A stretch of 64,000 nt of DNA from an uncultured Zoogloea sp. Its GTDB lineage: Bacteria; Pseudomonadota; Gammaproteobacteria; Burkholderiales; Rhodocyclaceae. Below are positions 8,152 through 15,919 of the stretch, in pieces. Numbering within the stretch: position 1 is the first letter of the stretch; each line of letters opens with the position of its first letter. The position numbers and the translations under genes were made by a program. Where the stretch lies: NCBI GenBank assembly GCA_937967645.1, contig CALBTT010000214.1:1-64000 (forward strand). Reading direction: 5' to 3'. The notes beneath the pieces are model-generated. The model worked only from the letters and a program-made list of their open reading frames with translations. It was not told the DNA's origin and did no database searches.

Positions 8152-9567
8152 TCAGCGGCTGCCTGCGGCCGCCTTGAGGGCGGCGAAGTCGAGCAGCTGG
8201 CCCTTGTTGGTGGAGGCATAGGCCACTGCCGCATCCTTCTGCAGGAAGGCGCTGACCTCACCCTGGGCGTCCCGGGCGAACCAGGCCTGCGGCGCGAGCA
8301 GCTTGATGCCGTGGATCAGGTCATGCACATACACCGCCCGCACCGTCTTGCCGGCCTGCTCCAGTTTGCGCAGATCCTGGAAGGCATTGCCGATGGCCGC
8401 GTAGTGGCGCACCTTGGGTTCGCCGCTGACCCACAGGCCGGCCAGGCGGCGGGTGTCGGTGATGGGCTTGCCAGTCAGCGCGTCATTGGCCTTGAGGGGC
8501 AGCTTGTCGTAGTTCTTGAGGCGCGCGTCGTAGTTCAGGCCGGCCTGCTTGAAGGCGGCACGGATGTACTGGTCATCCACGAAGGTGGCGGGGTCGGGCG
8601 TCACGTCGATGCGGCGCATCAGGTGCAGGGTGTCGATGGAGGTCTTCAGCGCCTGGCGGTATTCCGGCTTCCAGGTGAAGTCGCGGGTCTGCAAACCGAG
8701 GGGGCCGTGGAACAGGTAGCTGACCGGCGCCTCGATGCCGGTGACCTTCTCGATCAGCTCGCTGTACTTCTCCGGGTCGCTGGCGATCAGGCGGTCGGCC
8801 TCGATGGCGGCACGCAGGAAGGCCACCACCACCTCCGGGTACTTGCGGGCGAACTCGGCATTGACCAGGGAGCCATGGAAGGTGGGCGTGGACGATTGCA
8901 CCCCGTCATAGATCTTGCGGGCGAAGCCGCGGTAGGGGAACAGTTCGGCGAAGGGCACAAAGTCGGCATGGGCGTCGATCTTGCCGGCCTGCAGGGCCGG
9001 ACCCGCCACTTCGGGCGCCTGGGTGATGATGTTGACGTCCTTCTCCGGGTCGATGCCCTGCCCCTTGAGGGCGCGCAGCAGCATGCCGTGGGCGGCCGAG
9101 GCGAAGGGGACCGAGATGGTCTTGCCGCGGAGCTCGGCCAGGGAGGTGGCGCTGGAGTCCTTGGGCACGACCACGCCGTTGCCGCTGCCCTGGGTGCTGC
9201 CCGACAGCACGGTGATGAACAGGCTCTTCTTGCCGGCCTTCTGGAAGGCGGCGCCGTTGGCCGAGCCGGGGAAGTCGGCCATGGTGCCGATGTCCAGCTT
9301 GTCGGCGACCATCTCGTTGGTGAGCGGCGCACCGGAGGTGAAGTTCTTCCACTGGATGTCGTACTGCACATCCTTGTACTTGCCATCCTTCGGCAGGTAC
9401 TTGTCGAGCAGCTTGAGCTCGCGGATCAGCAAGCCACCGGTGGCGCAGTTGATGGTGGTGTCCTGGGTGCCGATGGCCAGGCGCAGGGTTTCGGCGTGGG
9501 CGCCGAGGCTGACGGTCATGGCGACGAGCGCGGACGCCGCGGCCTTGGTGAAGGTCGAAAATCGCAT
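8152..9567 (-). CDS. Periplasmic NrtA/SsuA-like substrate-binding protein with NosL-like C-terminal domain
   Basis: 471 residues. A Sec signal peptide ends at AHA (residue 25). Residues 26-345 form the NMT1/NrtA-type binding domain (DIGTMADFPGSANGAA, GKTISVPFASAAHGMLLRAL, GKIDAHADFVPFAELFP). The protein is 130-150 residues longer than usual. The extra tail, about residues 390-466, ends in a pattern like the copper chaperone NosL: YVHDLIHGIK, then an alanine-rich WFARD, then AVAYASTNKGQLLDF. The start at 9567 is preceded by a GAGAGA site and gives a clean signal peptide; the longer open frame runs through the ferredoxin gene. It captures the ligand for the permease. The NosL-like call is from pattern only. 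Confidence 0.9.
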   Translation of the reverse strand: MRFSTFTKAAASALVAMTVSLGAHAETLRLAIGTQDTTINCATGGLLIRELKLLDKYLPKDGKYKDVQYDIQWKNFTSGAPLTNEMVADKLDIGTMADFPGSANGAAFQKAGKKSLFITVLSGSTQGSGNGVVVPKDSSATSLAELRGKTISVPFASAAHGMLLRALKGQGIDPEKDVNIITQAPEVAGPALQAGKIDAHADFVPFAELFPYRGFARKIYDGVQSSTPTFHGSLVNAEFARKYPEVVVAFLRAAIEADRLIASDPEKYSELIEKVTGIEAPVSYLFHGPLGLQTRDFTWKPEYRQALKTSIDTLHLMRRIDVTPDPATFVDDQYIRAAFKQAGLNYDARLKNYDKLPLKANDALTGKPITDTRRLAGLWVSGEPKVRHYAAIGNAFQDLRKLEQAGKTVRAVYVHDLIHGIKLLAPQAWFARDAQGEVSAFLQKDAAVAYASTNKGQLLDFAALKAAAGSR

Positions 9568-9602
9568 GGGGGTTCTCTCTCTATTTGGGTTGAAGCGGAA
9601 GA

Positions 9603-9848
9603 TCAGCGCAGCAGGTAGGGAATGGCGACGTGGATGGCGCCGGTCGGGCAGTCCTTCTGGCAGGGCAGGCAGTACCAGCACTCGTCGCGCTTCATGAAGG
9701 CCTTGCCGGTCTGTGGGTCGATGTCGAGGATGTCCATCGGGCAGACGTCGATGCAGACGGTGCAGCCCTTGTGGGCGATGCACTTGTCCAGATCCACGGT
9801 GACGGCCGCCTCGCTGAGCTGGGCGATGCTGCGGGGTTGGAATGCCAT
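9603..9848 (-). CDS. AprB-like ferredoxin with two [4Fe-4S] clusters
   Basis: 81 residues with eight cysteines in two sets: C23, C29, C32, C36-Pro and C57, C60, C63, C67-Pro. This is a two-cluster ferredoxin domain. The layout, including PMDILDIDPQTGKAF between the sets and ECWYCLPCQKDCPTGAI, closely resembles the beta subunit of adenylylsulfate (APS) reductase. CAGGAGAA lies just upstream of the ATG at 9848. It is 15 bp downstream of the flavoprotein gene, matching the aprA-aprB style of adjacency. It should shuttle electrons to or from the flavoprotein FAD. Whether the pair acts on APS is doubtful, because no sat or qmo gene is in the window. Confidence 0.88.
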   Translation of the reverse strand: MAFQPRSIAQLSEAAVTVDLDKCIAHKGCTVCIDVCPMDILDIDPQTGKAFMKRDECWYCLPCQKDCPTGAIHVAIPYLLR

Positions 9849-9863
9849 GGGGTTCTCCTGGGG

Positions 9864-11624
9864 TCAGACGGTGGCGGCAGTTTTTTCGGAGGCCGTCTTG
9901 GGCGCGACGCGCAGCCGGTCGTAGGCGTCCTTCTCCTGCTCTGCGATGGGCACGATGTAGGGCTCGACGGGCCGCTTGAAGTGGCTCATCCGGCCGAATT
10001 CGTCCTTCTTCAGGTGGGCGTGGCAGAACCACTCGGCGTCGTTGCGTTCCGGGTAGTCCACCCGCAGGTGGTAGAGGCCCCAGCGGCTCTCGGTGCGGAA
10101 CAGCGAGGCGCGGGCGGCCATCTCGGCGCAGTCGCGGATCACCGAGGCCTCGGCGCAGCGCATCAGCTCATGGGCATCGGTGGCGTGCAGGTGCTCCAGG
10201 TCTTCGCCGATCTCGGCGAAGCGGTCGAGGGCGATCTCGTACTTGCGGGTCACCTTGGGGGGCTGCAGGTAGTCGTTCACGAAGCGCCGCAGCTTGTACT
10301 CCACCTGCAGCGCCGGCAGGCCGTGGTCGCGCAGCAGGGGGGCGTAGATGCGGGCCCGCTCGCGGGCCACCTGCTCCGCATCCACCGCCGAGAAGTCCAG
10401 GGCAGTGGCCCGCTCCGCCGCGCTGTGCCCGGCAAACCAGCCATAGGTGAAGGCACCGAGCATGTAGTTGTGGGGCACGGCGGCCATGTCGCCGGCGGCA
10501 TAGAGGCCTGGCACGGAGGTCTCGGCGCGCTCATTGACGTACACCCCGGAGGCGCTGTGGCCGCTGCAGAAGCCGATCTCGGAGATGTGCATCTCGACCA
10601 TCTGGTGGCGGTAGTCGGTGCCACGCCCGGCGTGGAACTGCCCGCGGCTGGGGCGCTCGTTGCTGTGCAGGATGGTCTCGATGGTCGAGATGGTCTCCTC
10701 CGCCAGGTGGTTCAGCTTGAGGAAGACCGGCCCGTTGCCGCCCTGCAACTCCTGGTAGAACTCCAGCATCATCTGGCCGCTCCAGTAGTCGCACTCGATG
10801 AAGCGCTCACCGCGGTTGTTGGCGGTGTAGCCCCCCATCGGCCCGGCCACGTAGGCGCAGGCCGGGCCGTTGTAGTCCTTGATCAGGGGGTTGATCTGGT
10901 AGCACTCCAGGTTGGCCAGCTCTGCCCCGGCGTGATAGGCCATCACGTAGCCGTCACCCGCGTTGGTGGGGTTCTCGTAGGTGCCCATCAGATAGCCCGA
11001 GGCCGGCAGCCCGAGCCGCCCGGCAGCGCCGCAGGCGAGCACCACGGCCTTGGCGCGGATCACGTGGAAGGCGGCGGTGCGCGAGTCGAAACCCATCACC
11101 CCGTTCACGCTGCCGTCGGCCGCGGTGAGCAGGCGCGTGGCGGTGATGCGGTTGGTGATGTCCACCCGGGCGCGCTTCAACTGCCGGTACAGCACCTTCT
11201 TGACGTCATGGCCCTCAGGCATGGGCAGCACGTAGGTGCCCATGTGATGGACCTTGCGCATGGCGTAGTCGCCATTGGCGTCCTTCTCGAACTTGACGCC
11301 CCAGCGGTCGAGCTCCTCGATGGTGGTGAAGCTGTGGCGCGCATAGGCATACACCGTGGCCTGATTGACGATGCCGTCGTTGGCGATGGTGATTTCCTTG
11401 GTGTACTGCTCCGGTGTCGCGTAGCCCGGCACCACCGCGTTGTTGAGACCGTCCATGCCCATGGAGATGGCGCCGCTGCGCTTCACGTGGGCCTTGTCCA
11501 GCAGCAGCACACGCAGCGCCGGGTTGCGCTCCTTGGCCTTGATCGCCGCCATGGGGCCGGCGGTGCCGCCGCCCACCACGACCACGTCGTATTCACTCTC
11601 CAGGGTATCCGCTCGATGAGGCAT
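9864..11624 (-). CDS. AprA-like FAD-dependent oxidoreductase (fumarate reductase/APS reductase flavoprotein family)
   Basis: 586 residues. The Rossmann FAD motif VVVVGGGTAGPMAA is at residues 14-27, a second FAD segment GLYAAGDM at 373-380, and a C-terminal helical domain from about 420. Blocks such as KRSGAISMGMDGLNN and SRWGLYHLRVDYPERND resemble AprA more than SdhA or FrdA. There is no signal peptide, so it acts in the cytoplasm. GGAG lies eight bases before ATG 11624, within the end of the GntR gene whose stop is 3 bp upstream. It is presumably a complex with the ferredoxin at 9603. Pairing with an importer suggests oxidation or reduction of the imported compound. The exact substrate is unknown. 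Confidence 0.87.
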   Translation of the reverse strand: MPHRADTLESEYDVVVVGGGTAGPMAAIKAKERNPALRVLLLDKAHVKRSGAISMGMDGLNNAVVPGYATPEQYTKEITIANDGIVNQATVYAYARHSFTTIEELDRWGVKFEKDANGDYAMRKVHHMGTYVLPMPEGHDVKKVLYRQLKRARVDITNRITATRLLTAADGSVNGVMGFDSRTAAFHVIRAKAVVLACGAAGRLGLPASGYLMGTYENPTNAGDGYVMAYHAGAELANLECYQINPLIKDYNGPACAYVAGPMGGYTANNRGERFIECDYWSGQMMLEFYQELQGGNGPVFLKLNHLAEETISTIETILHSNERPSRGQFHAGRGTDYRHQMVEMHISEIGFCSGHSASGVYVNERAETSVPGLYAAGDMAAVPHNYMLGAFTYGWFAGHSAAERATALDFSAVDAEQVARERARIYAPLLRDHGLPALQVEYKLRRFVNDYLQPPKVTRKYEIALDRFAEIGEDLEHLHATDAHELMRCAEASVIRDCAEMAARASLFRTESRWGLYHLRVDYPERNDAEWFCHAHLKKDEFGRMSHFKRPVEPYIVPIAEQEKDAYDRLRVAPKTASEKTAATV

Positions 11625-11627
11625 GCA

Positions 11628-12395
11628 TTACTCCAGTACAGATGGATAGCGATCCACCTTGAATCGGTATTGAAAGGCGTCTCCCCTGAAATAGAGGAAT
11701 TCGTAGTCGACAGGCCTTCCGGCGCTGTCGTGGGTCAGGCGTTCGACGCGCAGCAGGGGGGCACCACGGGCCACCTTCAGGCAGGCCGCCTGCTCCGCGT
11801 CGGCGACCACCGCGTCCAGGGCCAGGTCGGCCTGGCCCAGCTCGACGTTGCAGTCGTCTTCGAGGATCACGAAGATGTCCCGTCGCTCCAGGTCGGCACG
11901 GGCCACCTTGAGCCCCGGCTCACGTTGCAGCCAGGTCAGTTCCACCGAGATCGGCTCGCGGTTGAGCAGGCGCAGGCGGCGGATCTCGATGACTCCGCTG
12001 CCCTCCTGGATCCCCAACCGGGCGGCCACCCGTGCATCGGCGGGCACTTCGGCGACGCTCAGCAGGCGGTTGCGCACCTCGTAGCCATCCGCCCCCATCT
12101 GCTCGGCAAAGCCACGCAGGCGGGACACGTGCTGAACCGCCTTGGGGCGGCTCACGAAGCTGCCCCGCCCCTGCTGGGTGTAGATCAGGCCTTCCTGCTG
12201 CAGGGCGCCGAGGGCTTGCCGCACGGTGATGCGGCTGGCCAGGAACTCCGCGCCCAGGGCGCTTTCGGAAGGCAGCCGGGCGCCGGCCGGCCACTCGCCG
12301 TCGATGATCCGGGCCCGGAGGGCCTGGGTGATCTGGCGGTGCAGCGGCGCCTCCGGAAGGTCCTGCAAGGTGGTGGGGATCGCGGGGTGATTCAT
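11628..12395 (-). CDS. GntR/HutC-family transcriptional regulator
   Basis: 255 residues. The N-terminal winged helix-turn-helix (about 15-82) includes LPSESALGAEFLASRITVRQALGALQQEGLIYTQQGRGSFV. A UTRA effector domain (about 95-245) contains VIEIRRLRLLNREPISVE and PVDYEFLYFRGDAFQYRF. It is the first gene of the AprAB-like/ABC/HEAT operon, 3 bp before the flavoprotein start, so it probably represses its own operon and is released by the imported ligand or a metabolite of it. A candidate operator lies at 12409-12430. Confidence 0.92.
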   Translation of the reverse strand: MNHPAIPTTLQDLPEAPLHRQITQALRARIIDGEWPAGARLPSESALGAEFLASRITVRQALGALQQEGLIYTQQGRGSFVSRPKAVQHVSRLRGFAEQMGADGYEVRNRLLSVAEVPADARVAARLGIQEGSGVIEIRRLRLLNREPISVELTWLQREPGLKVARADLERRDIFVILEDDCNVELGQADLALDAVVADAEQAACLKVARGAPLLRVERLTHDSAGRPVDYEFLYFRGDAFQYRFKVDRYPSVLE

Positions 12396-12408
12396 CTCAA
12401 CTCGTCAT

Positions 12409-12430
12409 AACAAGCTGAGATGAGCTTATT
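12409..12430 (-). promoter_or_regulatory. Candidate GntR operator upstream of the AprAB-like operon
   Basis: AAGCT (12412-12416) and AGCTT (12423-12427) form an inverted repeat around six bases. The symmetry extends outward to eight positions per arm with one mismatch. It lies 14 bp upstream of the GntR start codon on the minus strand, where a self-repressing HutC-type regulator would bind. The site is inferred from symmetry and position only. Confidence 0.4.
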
Positions 12431-12605
12431 GATCCGGATCCAAGGGGAGAACCAAGAATAAGTGCGATCGATATCGATGAATGAGCAATGCATGTCATTC
12501 CAGGATTCGATATAAGCGCCCCTGGCGTGCCCGGACGCCGGGAAACCCTTAAGATCGCCGCTACTGGACCGGACACGACCGGCCCGCCCCGAGGACGCCC
12601 CGTCG

Positions 12606-13694
12606 ATGCGCCACCGCTTGAACCGCCTGAAGCACCAGGCCCGAGCCGAGCTACAGCAACTGGCCTCCATCCAGCGCAGTGACCGCCCCTGGCAGATGCC
12701 GGTGGCGGCCGGCCTGGCCACCGGGCTGCCGATGCTGGTCGGGGCCTGGTTCGACCACCTGGAGTACGGCCTGATCTCCAGCCTCGGGGGGCTGGTCTTC
12801 CTGTACCTGCCGGCTACACCGCTCTACCACCGCATGGTGTCGCTGATGGCCAGCGCCTTCGGCCTGACCGCCTGCTATGCGCTAGGGGTGATCAGCCACC
12901 TCTTCGCACCGGCCATGATCGCCGCCCTGACGCTGATCGCCATGCTGGTCACCATGGTCTGCCGCTTCTATGCGCTGGGTCCGCCGGGCGGCCTGTTCTT
13001 CGTGCTGGCGGCGGCCATCGGGGCCCATGCGCCGGGTGATGTTCTGCAGATCCCGCTGAAGGTCGGGCTGCTCGCCATGGGCTGCCTGCTGGCCTGTGCC
13101 ATCGCCTTTCTGTACAGCCTGTACATGCTGCGCGTCCGGCCGGCCGCCCCGGTCCAGCCCCTGCCACCGCCCACCTTCGATTTCGTGGTCTTCGATTCGG
13201 TGCTGATCGGTCTCTTCGTGGGCCTGTCCCTGGCGCTGGCCCAGGCCCTGCAGCTCCAGAACGCGTACTGGGTGCCGATCAGCTGCCTGGCGGTGATCCA
13301 GGGTGCCTCGCTGCGGGCCGTGTGGGTCCGCCAGGCGCACCGGGTGCTGGGTACCGGGATCGGATTGCTGGTGGCCTGGGCGGTGCTCAGCCTGCCCCTC
13401 GACAAATGGGGCATCGGGGTGACGATGATGGTGCTGGCCTGGCTGATCGAGACCCTGGTGGTTCGCCACTACGGCATCGCGGTGATCTTCATCACGCCCC
13501 TGACCCTGCTCCTCGCCGATGCCGCCAGCCTGGGCTCGACCGACCCATCGTTGCTGATCCGGGCCCGCTTCATCGACACCCTGCTCGGCTGCGCAGTGGG
13601 CCTCGCCGGCGGCGCCTGCCTGCACGCAGAGGGCGTCCGTCAGGCCCTGGGGCCACCCCTGCGCCGTCTGGTGACGGGACGCCCCCACACTTAG
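12606..13694 (+). CDS. FUSC-family inner-membrane protein (aromatic-acid-exporter-like)
   Basis: 362 residues with two blocks of hydrophobic helices (about 35-165 and 195-345), typical of the FUSC/fusaric-acid-resistance and AaeB-like family. The second block contains AYWVPISCLAVIQGASLRAVWVRQAHRVLGTG, matching the family's characteristic cytoplasmic R-x-x-HR-x-xGT segment. The ATG at 12606 is the only plausible start; a GAGG lies rather far upstream. It is probably co-transcribed with the metallophosphoesterase that follows 26 bp later. Export of aromatic or other weak acids is the family expectation, unproven here. Confidence 0.8.
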   Translation: MRHRLNRLKHQARAELQQLASIQRSDRPWQMPVAAGLATGLPMLVGAWFDHLEYGLISSLGGLVFLYLPATPLYHRMVSLMASAFGLTACYALGVISHLFAPAMIAALTLIAMLVTMVCRFYALGPPGGLFFVLAAAIGAHAPGDVLQIPLKVGLLAMGCLLACAIAFLYSLYMLRVRPAAPVQPLPPPTFDFVVFDSVLIGLFVGLSLALAQALQLQNAYWVPISCLAVIQGASLRAVWVRQAHRVLGTGIGLLVAWAVLSLPLDKWGIGVTMMVLAWLIETLVVRHYGIAVIFITPLTLLLADAASLGSTDPSLLIRARFIDTLLGCAVGLAGGACLHAEGVRQALGPPLRRLVTGRPHT

Positions 13695-13720
13695 CCTGCC
13701 AACCTGGAGCCTTGACCGCC

Positions 13721-14500
13721 ATGCGCATCGCCCTTTTCTCCGATCTCCACCTGTCCGCCGCCCCCATGCCCTTTCCTCAGGTGGAGGCGGATGTGATCGT
13801 GCTGGCGGGTGATCTGGGGCGGCCGGCTCAGGCCATCGAGTGGGCGCGGGCGACACCGCTGCCCACGCTGTATGTGGCGGGCAATCACGAGTTCTACGGC
13901 AGCGACCTGGTCAGCACCCACCAGGCGCTGACCCGGCTGGCCGAGGGCAGCCCGCTGCAGATCCTGGAGCGGAGCGAATGGATCCACCAGGGGGTGCGCT
14001 TCCTGGGCTGCACCCTGTGGTCGGACTTCCGCATCTTCGACAGCGAGGCGGCGCGCCTGCAGGGGATTCAGGCGGCCCTCGGCTTCACCCGCGACTTCAC
14101 GCGGATCCGGGTGGCCCCCGACTTTCCCGACACCTTCTCACCGGCGCTGGCCCAGCTGCTGTTCCTGGAGTCGGTGAAGTGGCTGGAGGCATGCTTCGCC
14201 CGCCCCCACCCGGGGCCCACGGTGGTGGTCACCCATTTCGCGCCGAGCCTGCGCAGCATCGCGCCCCAGTTCGCCGGCTCGCCGGTGAATGCCTGCTTCG
14301 TCTCCGACCTGGATGCCCACATCCTGCGCTGGCAGCCGGCCCTGTGGCTGCACGGACACACCCACGACAGCTTCGACTACCGCATCGGCCGCACCCGGGT
14401 CGTCTGCAACCCCCGCGGCTATGCCCGCCGCGCCGCGCCCGACGGGCCGCTGGAGCTGGAGAACGCGCGCTTCAACCCGGGTCTGGTCCTCACTCTGTAA
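13721..14500 (+). CDS. Calcineurin-like metallophosphoesterase
   Basis: 259-residue cytoplasmic phosphoesterase with the five metal-ligand blocks in order: FSDLHLS (DxH) at residues 6-12, VLAGDLG (GD) near 30, YVAGNHEFY (GNHE) near 50, VVTHFAPS (H) in the middle, and LHGHTHDSFDY (GHxH) near 210. Two metal ions are expected. The start at 13721 is preceded by GGAG at a long spacing. It follows the FUSC gene and is convergent with the cyanophycinase-like gene. The natural phosphoester substrate cannot be inferred. Confidence 0.9.
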   Translation: MRIALFSDLHLSAAPMPFPQVEADVIVLAGDLGRPAQAIEWARATPLPTLYVAGNHEFYGSDLVSTHQALTRLAEGSPLQILERSEWIHQGVRFLGCTLWSDFRIFDSEAARLQGIQAALGFTRDFTRIRVAPDFPDTFSPALAQLLFLESVKWLEACFARPHPGPTVVVTHFAPSLRSIAPQFAGSPVNACFVSDLDAHILRWQPALWLHGHTHDSFDYRIGRTRVVCNPRGYARRAAPDGPLELENARFNPGLVLTL

Positions 14501-14501
14501 A

Positions 14502-14525
14502 CGCCCCCGGGATCAGTCGGGGGCG
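14502..14525. terminator. Hairpin between convergent genes
   Basis: CGCCCCCG (14502-14509) and CGGGGGCG (14518-14525) form a perfect 8-bp GC stem with an 8-base loop, directly between the stop codons of the metallophosphoesterase and the cyanophycinase-like gene. No strong T-tract is present on either side, so bidirectional transcript-end function is inferred from position. Confidence 0.45.
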
Positions 14526-14532
14526 ATCGCGG

Positions 14533-15642
14533 TCAGTAAATGCTGCCGGTGGACGAGGACAGCTGCCCGCCATTCACATTGAGCTCATAGGCAGACGGCG
14601 CGCTGATCGCCGGCAGCTTCTGGACCTGCACGCGGGTGAAGGTCAGCGGCAGCCCAGGGGTCAGCACAAAGCTGGAGTTGCTGGCCGCCTTGAGCAGGTA
14701 GGCGGCGCCATCGACACCGGGATTGGCGACCGTCCTGAGGGTGACCGACGGGGCACCGGAGGGGCCGGGGGTCGAGGTCATCAGCAGGGCGGTCTCCTGA
14801 TCGACGCCGATGGCCCGGGCGGTGGAGGCCGTGCTCCAGCCATCACCGATCACCCGTGCCAGGAAGGTGACCAGCCGCCCCATGCGGTCGCGGGTATCGA
14901 AGTGGGAGTCGGTGACCGTGGCGGACAAGGGCTCGAAGGGGGTGCCGTAGGTCCAGAAATCCCGCTTGATGGTCACGGAATCAGGCTTGAAGGGATCGCT
15001 CAGGGCCTCGCCCGAGGTGATGGTCGAGGGATAGGCGATGTAGGCGTACTGGCTCAGGATCATCATCCCCGCACTGGTACCGCCGACCGGGATCCCGTAA
15101 GTCCGGACGTGGTCCGACACCACCCGCTCGAGCAGGGTGCCTTTCCAGAAGTTGTAGTAGTCCCCCTGGTCGCCCCCGGTGAACCAGATCGCGCCGGCGT
15201 TGCGGATATAGCCCTCCAGCTCGGTGCTGTTGGCCGCATCCACCGTCGGCACGACCACGGTCTGCACCGCCGCCAGCTTGCCGAGCTTGTAGATGAAGCT
15301 GTCGTAGGCCGGATTGCCGCCGGCGCGGATCACCAGCAGATTGCCCGGCCGGCCGGTCACGCCGCTGCCGCAGTCGGCCATCCTGTCGATCATCCAGCTG
15401 AAGGCCTCCTTGACGTCCAGCCCCCCGCCCATCAGCACCGCCGCCCGCTGGGGCAGGGGGTAGGCGCCACAGGGCAGGTAGCCGACGGGCTTGCCGTGAT
15501 CGTAGGTACTCAGCTTGACCTTGTTGGCCGCCGTCGCCGGCACCGCGAGGCCCCCCAACAGCGTGGCGACCGACAGCAGCAGGGCTACGCCAGATCGCGT
15601 CGAATGCCCGGACAGGCCGGGCGTGCGCGGATTCTTCTTCAT
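14533..15642 (-). CDS. Secreted cyanophycinase-like serine peptidase (S51 family)
   Basis: 369 residues with a basic, hydrophobic export signal (about 1-39, ending PATAA). The S51/cyanophycinase core is intact: FTGGDQ at 154-159, the nucleophile elbow GTSAG with Ser190, and DSHFDTRDRMGRL from 245, which carries the catalytic-site histidine. Cyanophycinases hydrolyse the Asp-Arg storage polymer to dipeptides; secreted versions digest external polymer. GAGGAGG lies five bases before ATG 15642, which rules out the longer frame from 15693. No cyanophycin synthetase is in the window, so scavenging or another beta-linked peptide substrate is possible. Confidence 0.82.
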   Translation of the reverse strand: MKKNPRTPGLSGHSTRSGVALLLSVATLLGGLAVPATAANKVKLSTYDHGKPVGYLPCGAYPLPQRAAVLMGGGLDVKEAFSWMIDRMADCGSGVTGRPGNLLVIRAGGNPAYDSFIYKLGKLAAVQTVVVPTVDAANSTELEGYIRNAGAIWFTGGDQGDYYNFWKGTLLERVVSDHVRTYGIPVGGTSAGMMILSQYAYIAYPSTITSGEALSDPFKPDSVTIKRDFWTYGTPFEPLSATVTDSHFDTRDRMGRLVTFLARVIGDGWSTASTARAIGVDQETALLMTSTPGPSGAPSVTLRTVANPGVDGAAYLLKAASNSSFVLTPGLPLTFTRVQVQKLPAISAPSAYELNVNGGQLSSSTGSIY

Positions 15643-15822
15643 GATTGCCTCCTCGTGAGCGGATGCGCTGAACGGCGGCATCGGGCCGGACATCTGCGTC
15701 CCATTCTAGCCCTCCGCTCGGCACCCGGCTGAACGAATGCCCCATCCGGCACGGGCGGTCCAGGAAGGTTTTCCAGATGACGGGACACGCACTGCCGCCC
15801 CCTCAGCACCCCAAAACGGGGA

Positions 15823-15860
15823 TTGATGCGATTGACATCAAACACCCCCATCCCTAGCCT
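15823..15860 (+). promoter_or_regulatory. Candidate promoter with inverted repeat for the 127-aa gene
   Basis: A perfect -35 box TTGACA (15832-15837) is followed after 17 bp by TAGCCT (15855-15860). The inverted repeat TTGATG (15823-15828) / CATCAA (15836-15841), with a 7-base spacer, overlaps the -35 box and could be a regulator site. It is FNR-like in sequence, but the spacing is wrong for FNR. Confidence 0.4.
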
Positions 15861-15919
15861 TGACTAAAAATACCTATGACATAAGCCGGCGCCATGAGAC
15901 GCCCGAAAGGAGCCATACC

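Noticed and set aside
9568..10032. N-terminal extension of the substrate-binding protein to 10032
   Set aside because: It would run through the ferredoxin gene and hide a clean signal peptide that starts at 9567.
9630..12410. 926-codon + strand frame opposite the ferredoxin, flavoprotein and GntR genes
   Set aside because: It spans three well-supported minus-strand genes and their gaps; no motif supports it.
15823..15841. FNR/Anr box before the 127-aa gene
   Set aside because: Half-sites resemble TTGAT/ATCAA but the spacing is nine bases, not four, so it is only reported as an inverted repeat.
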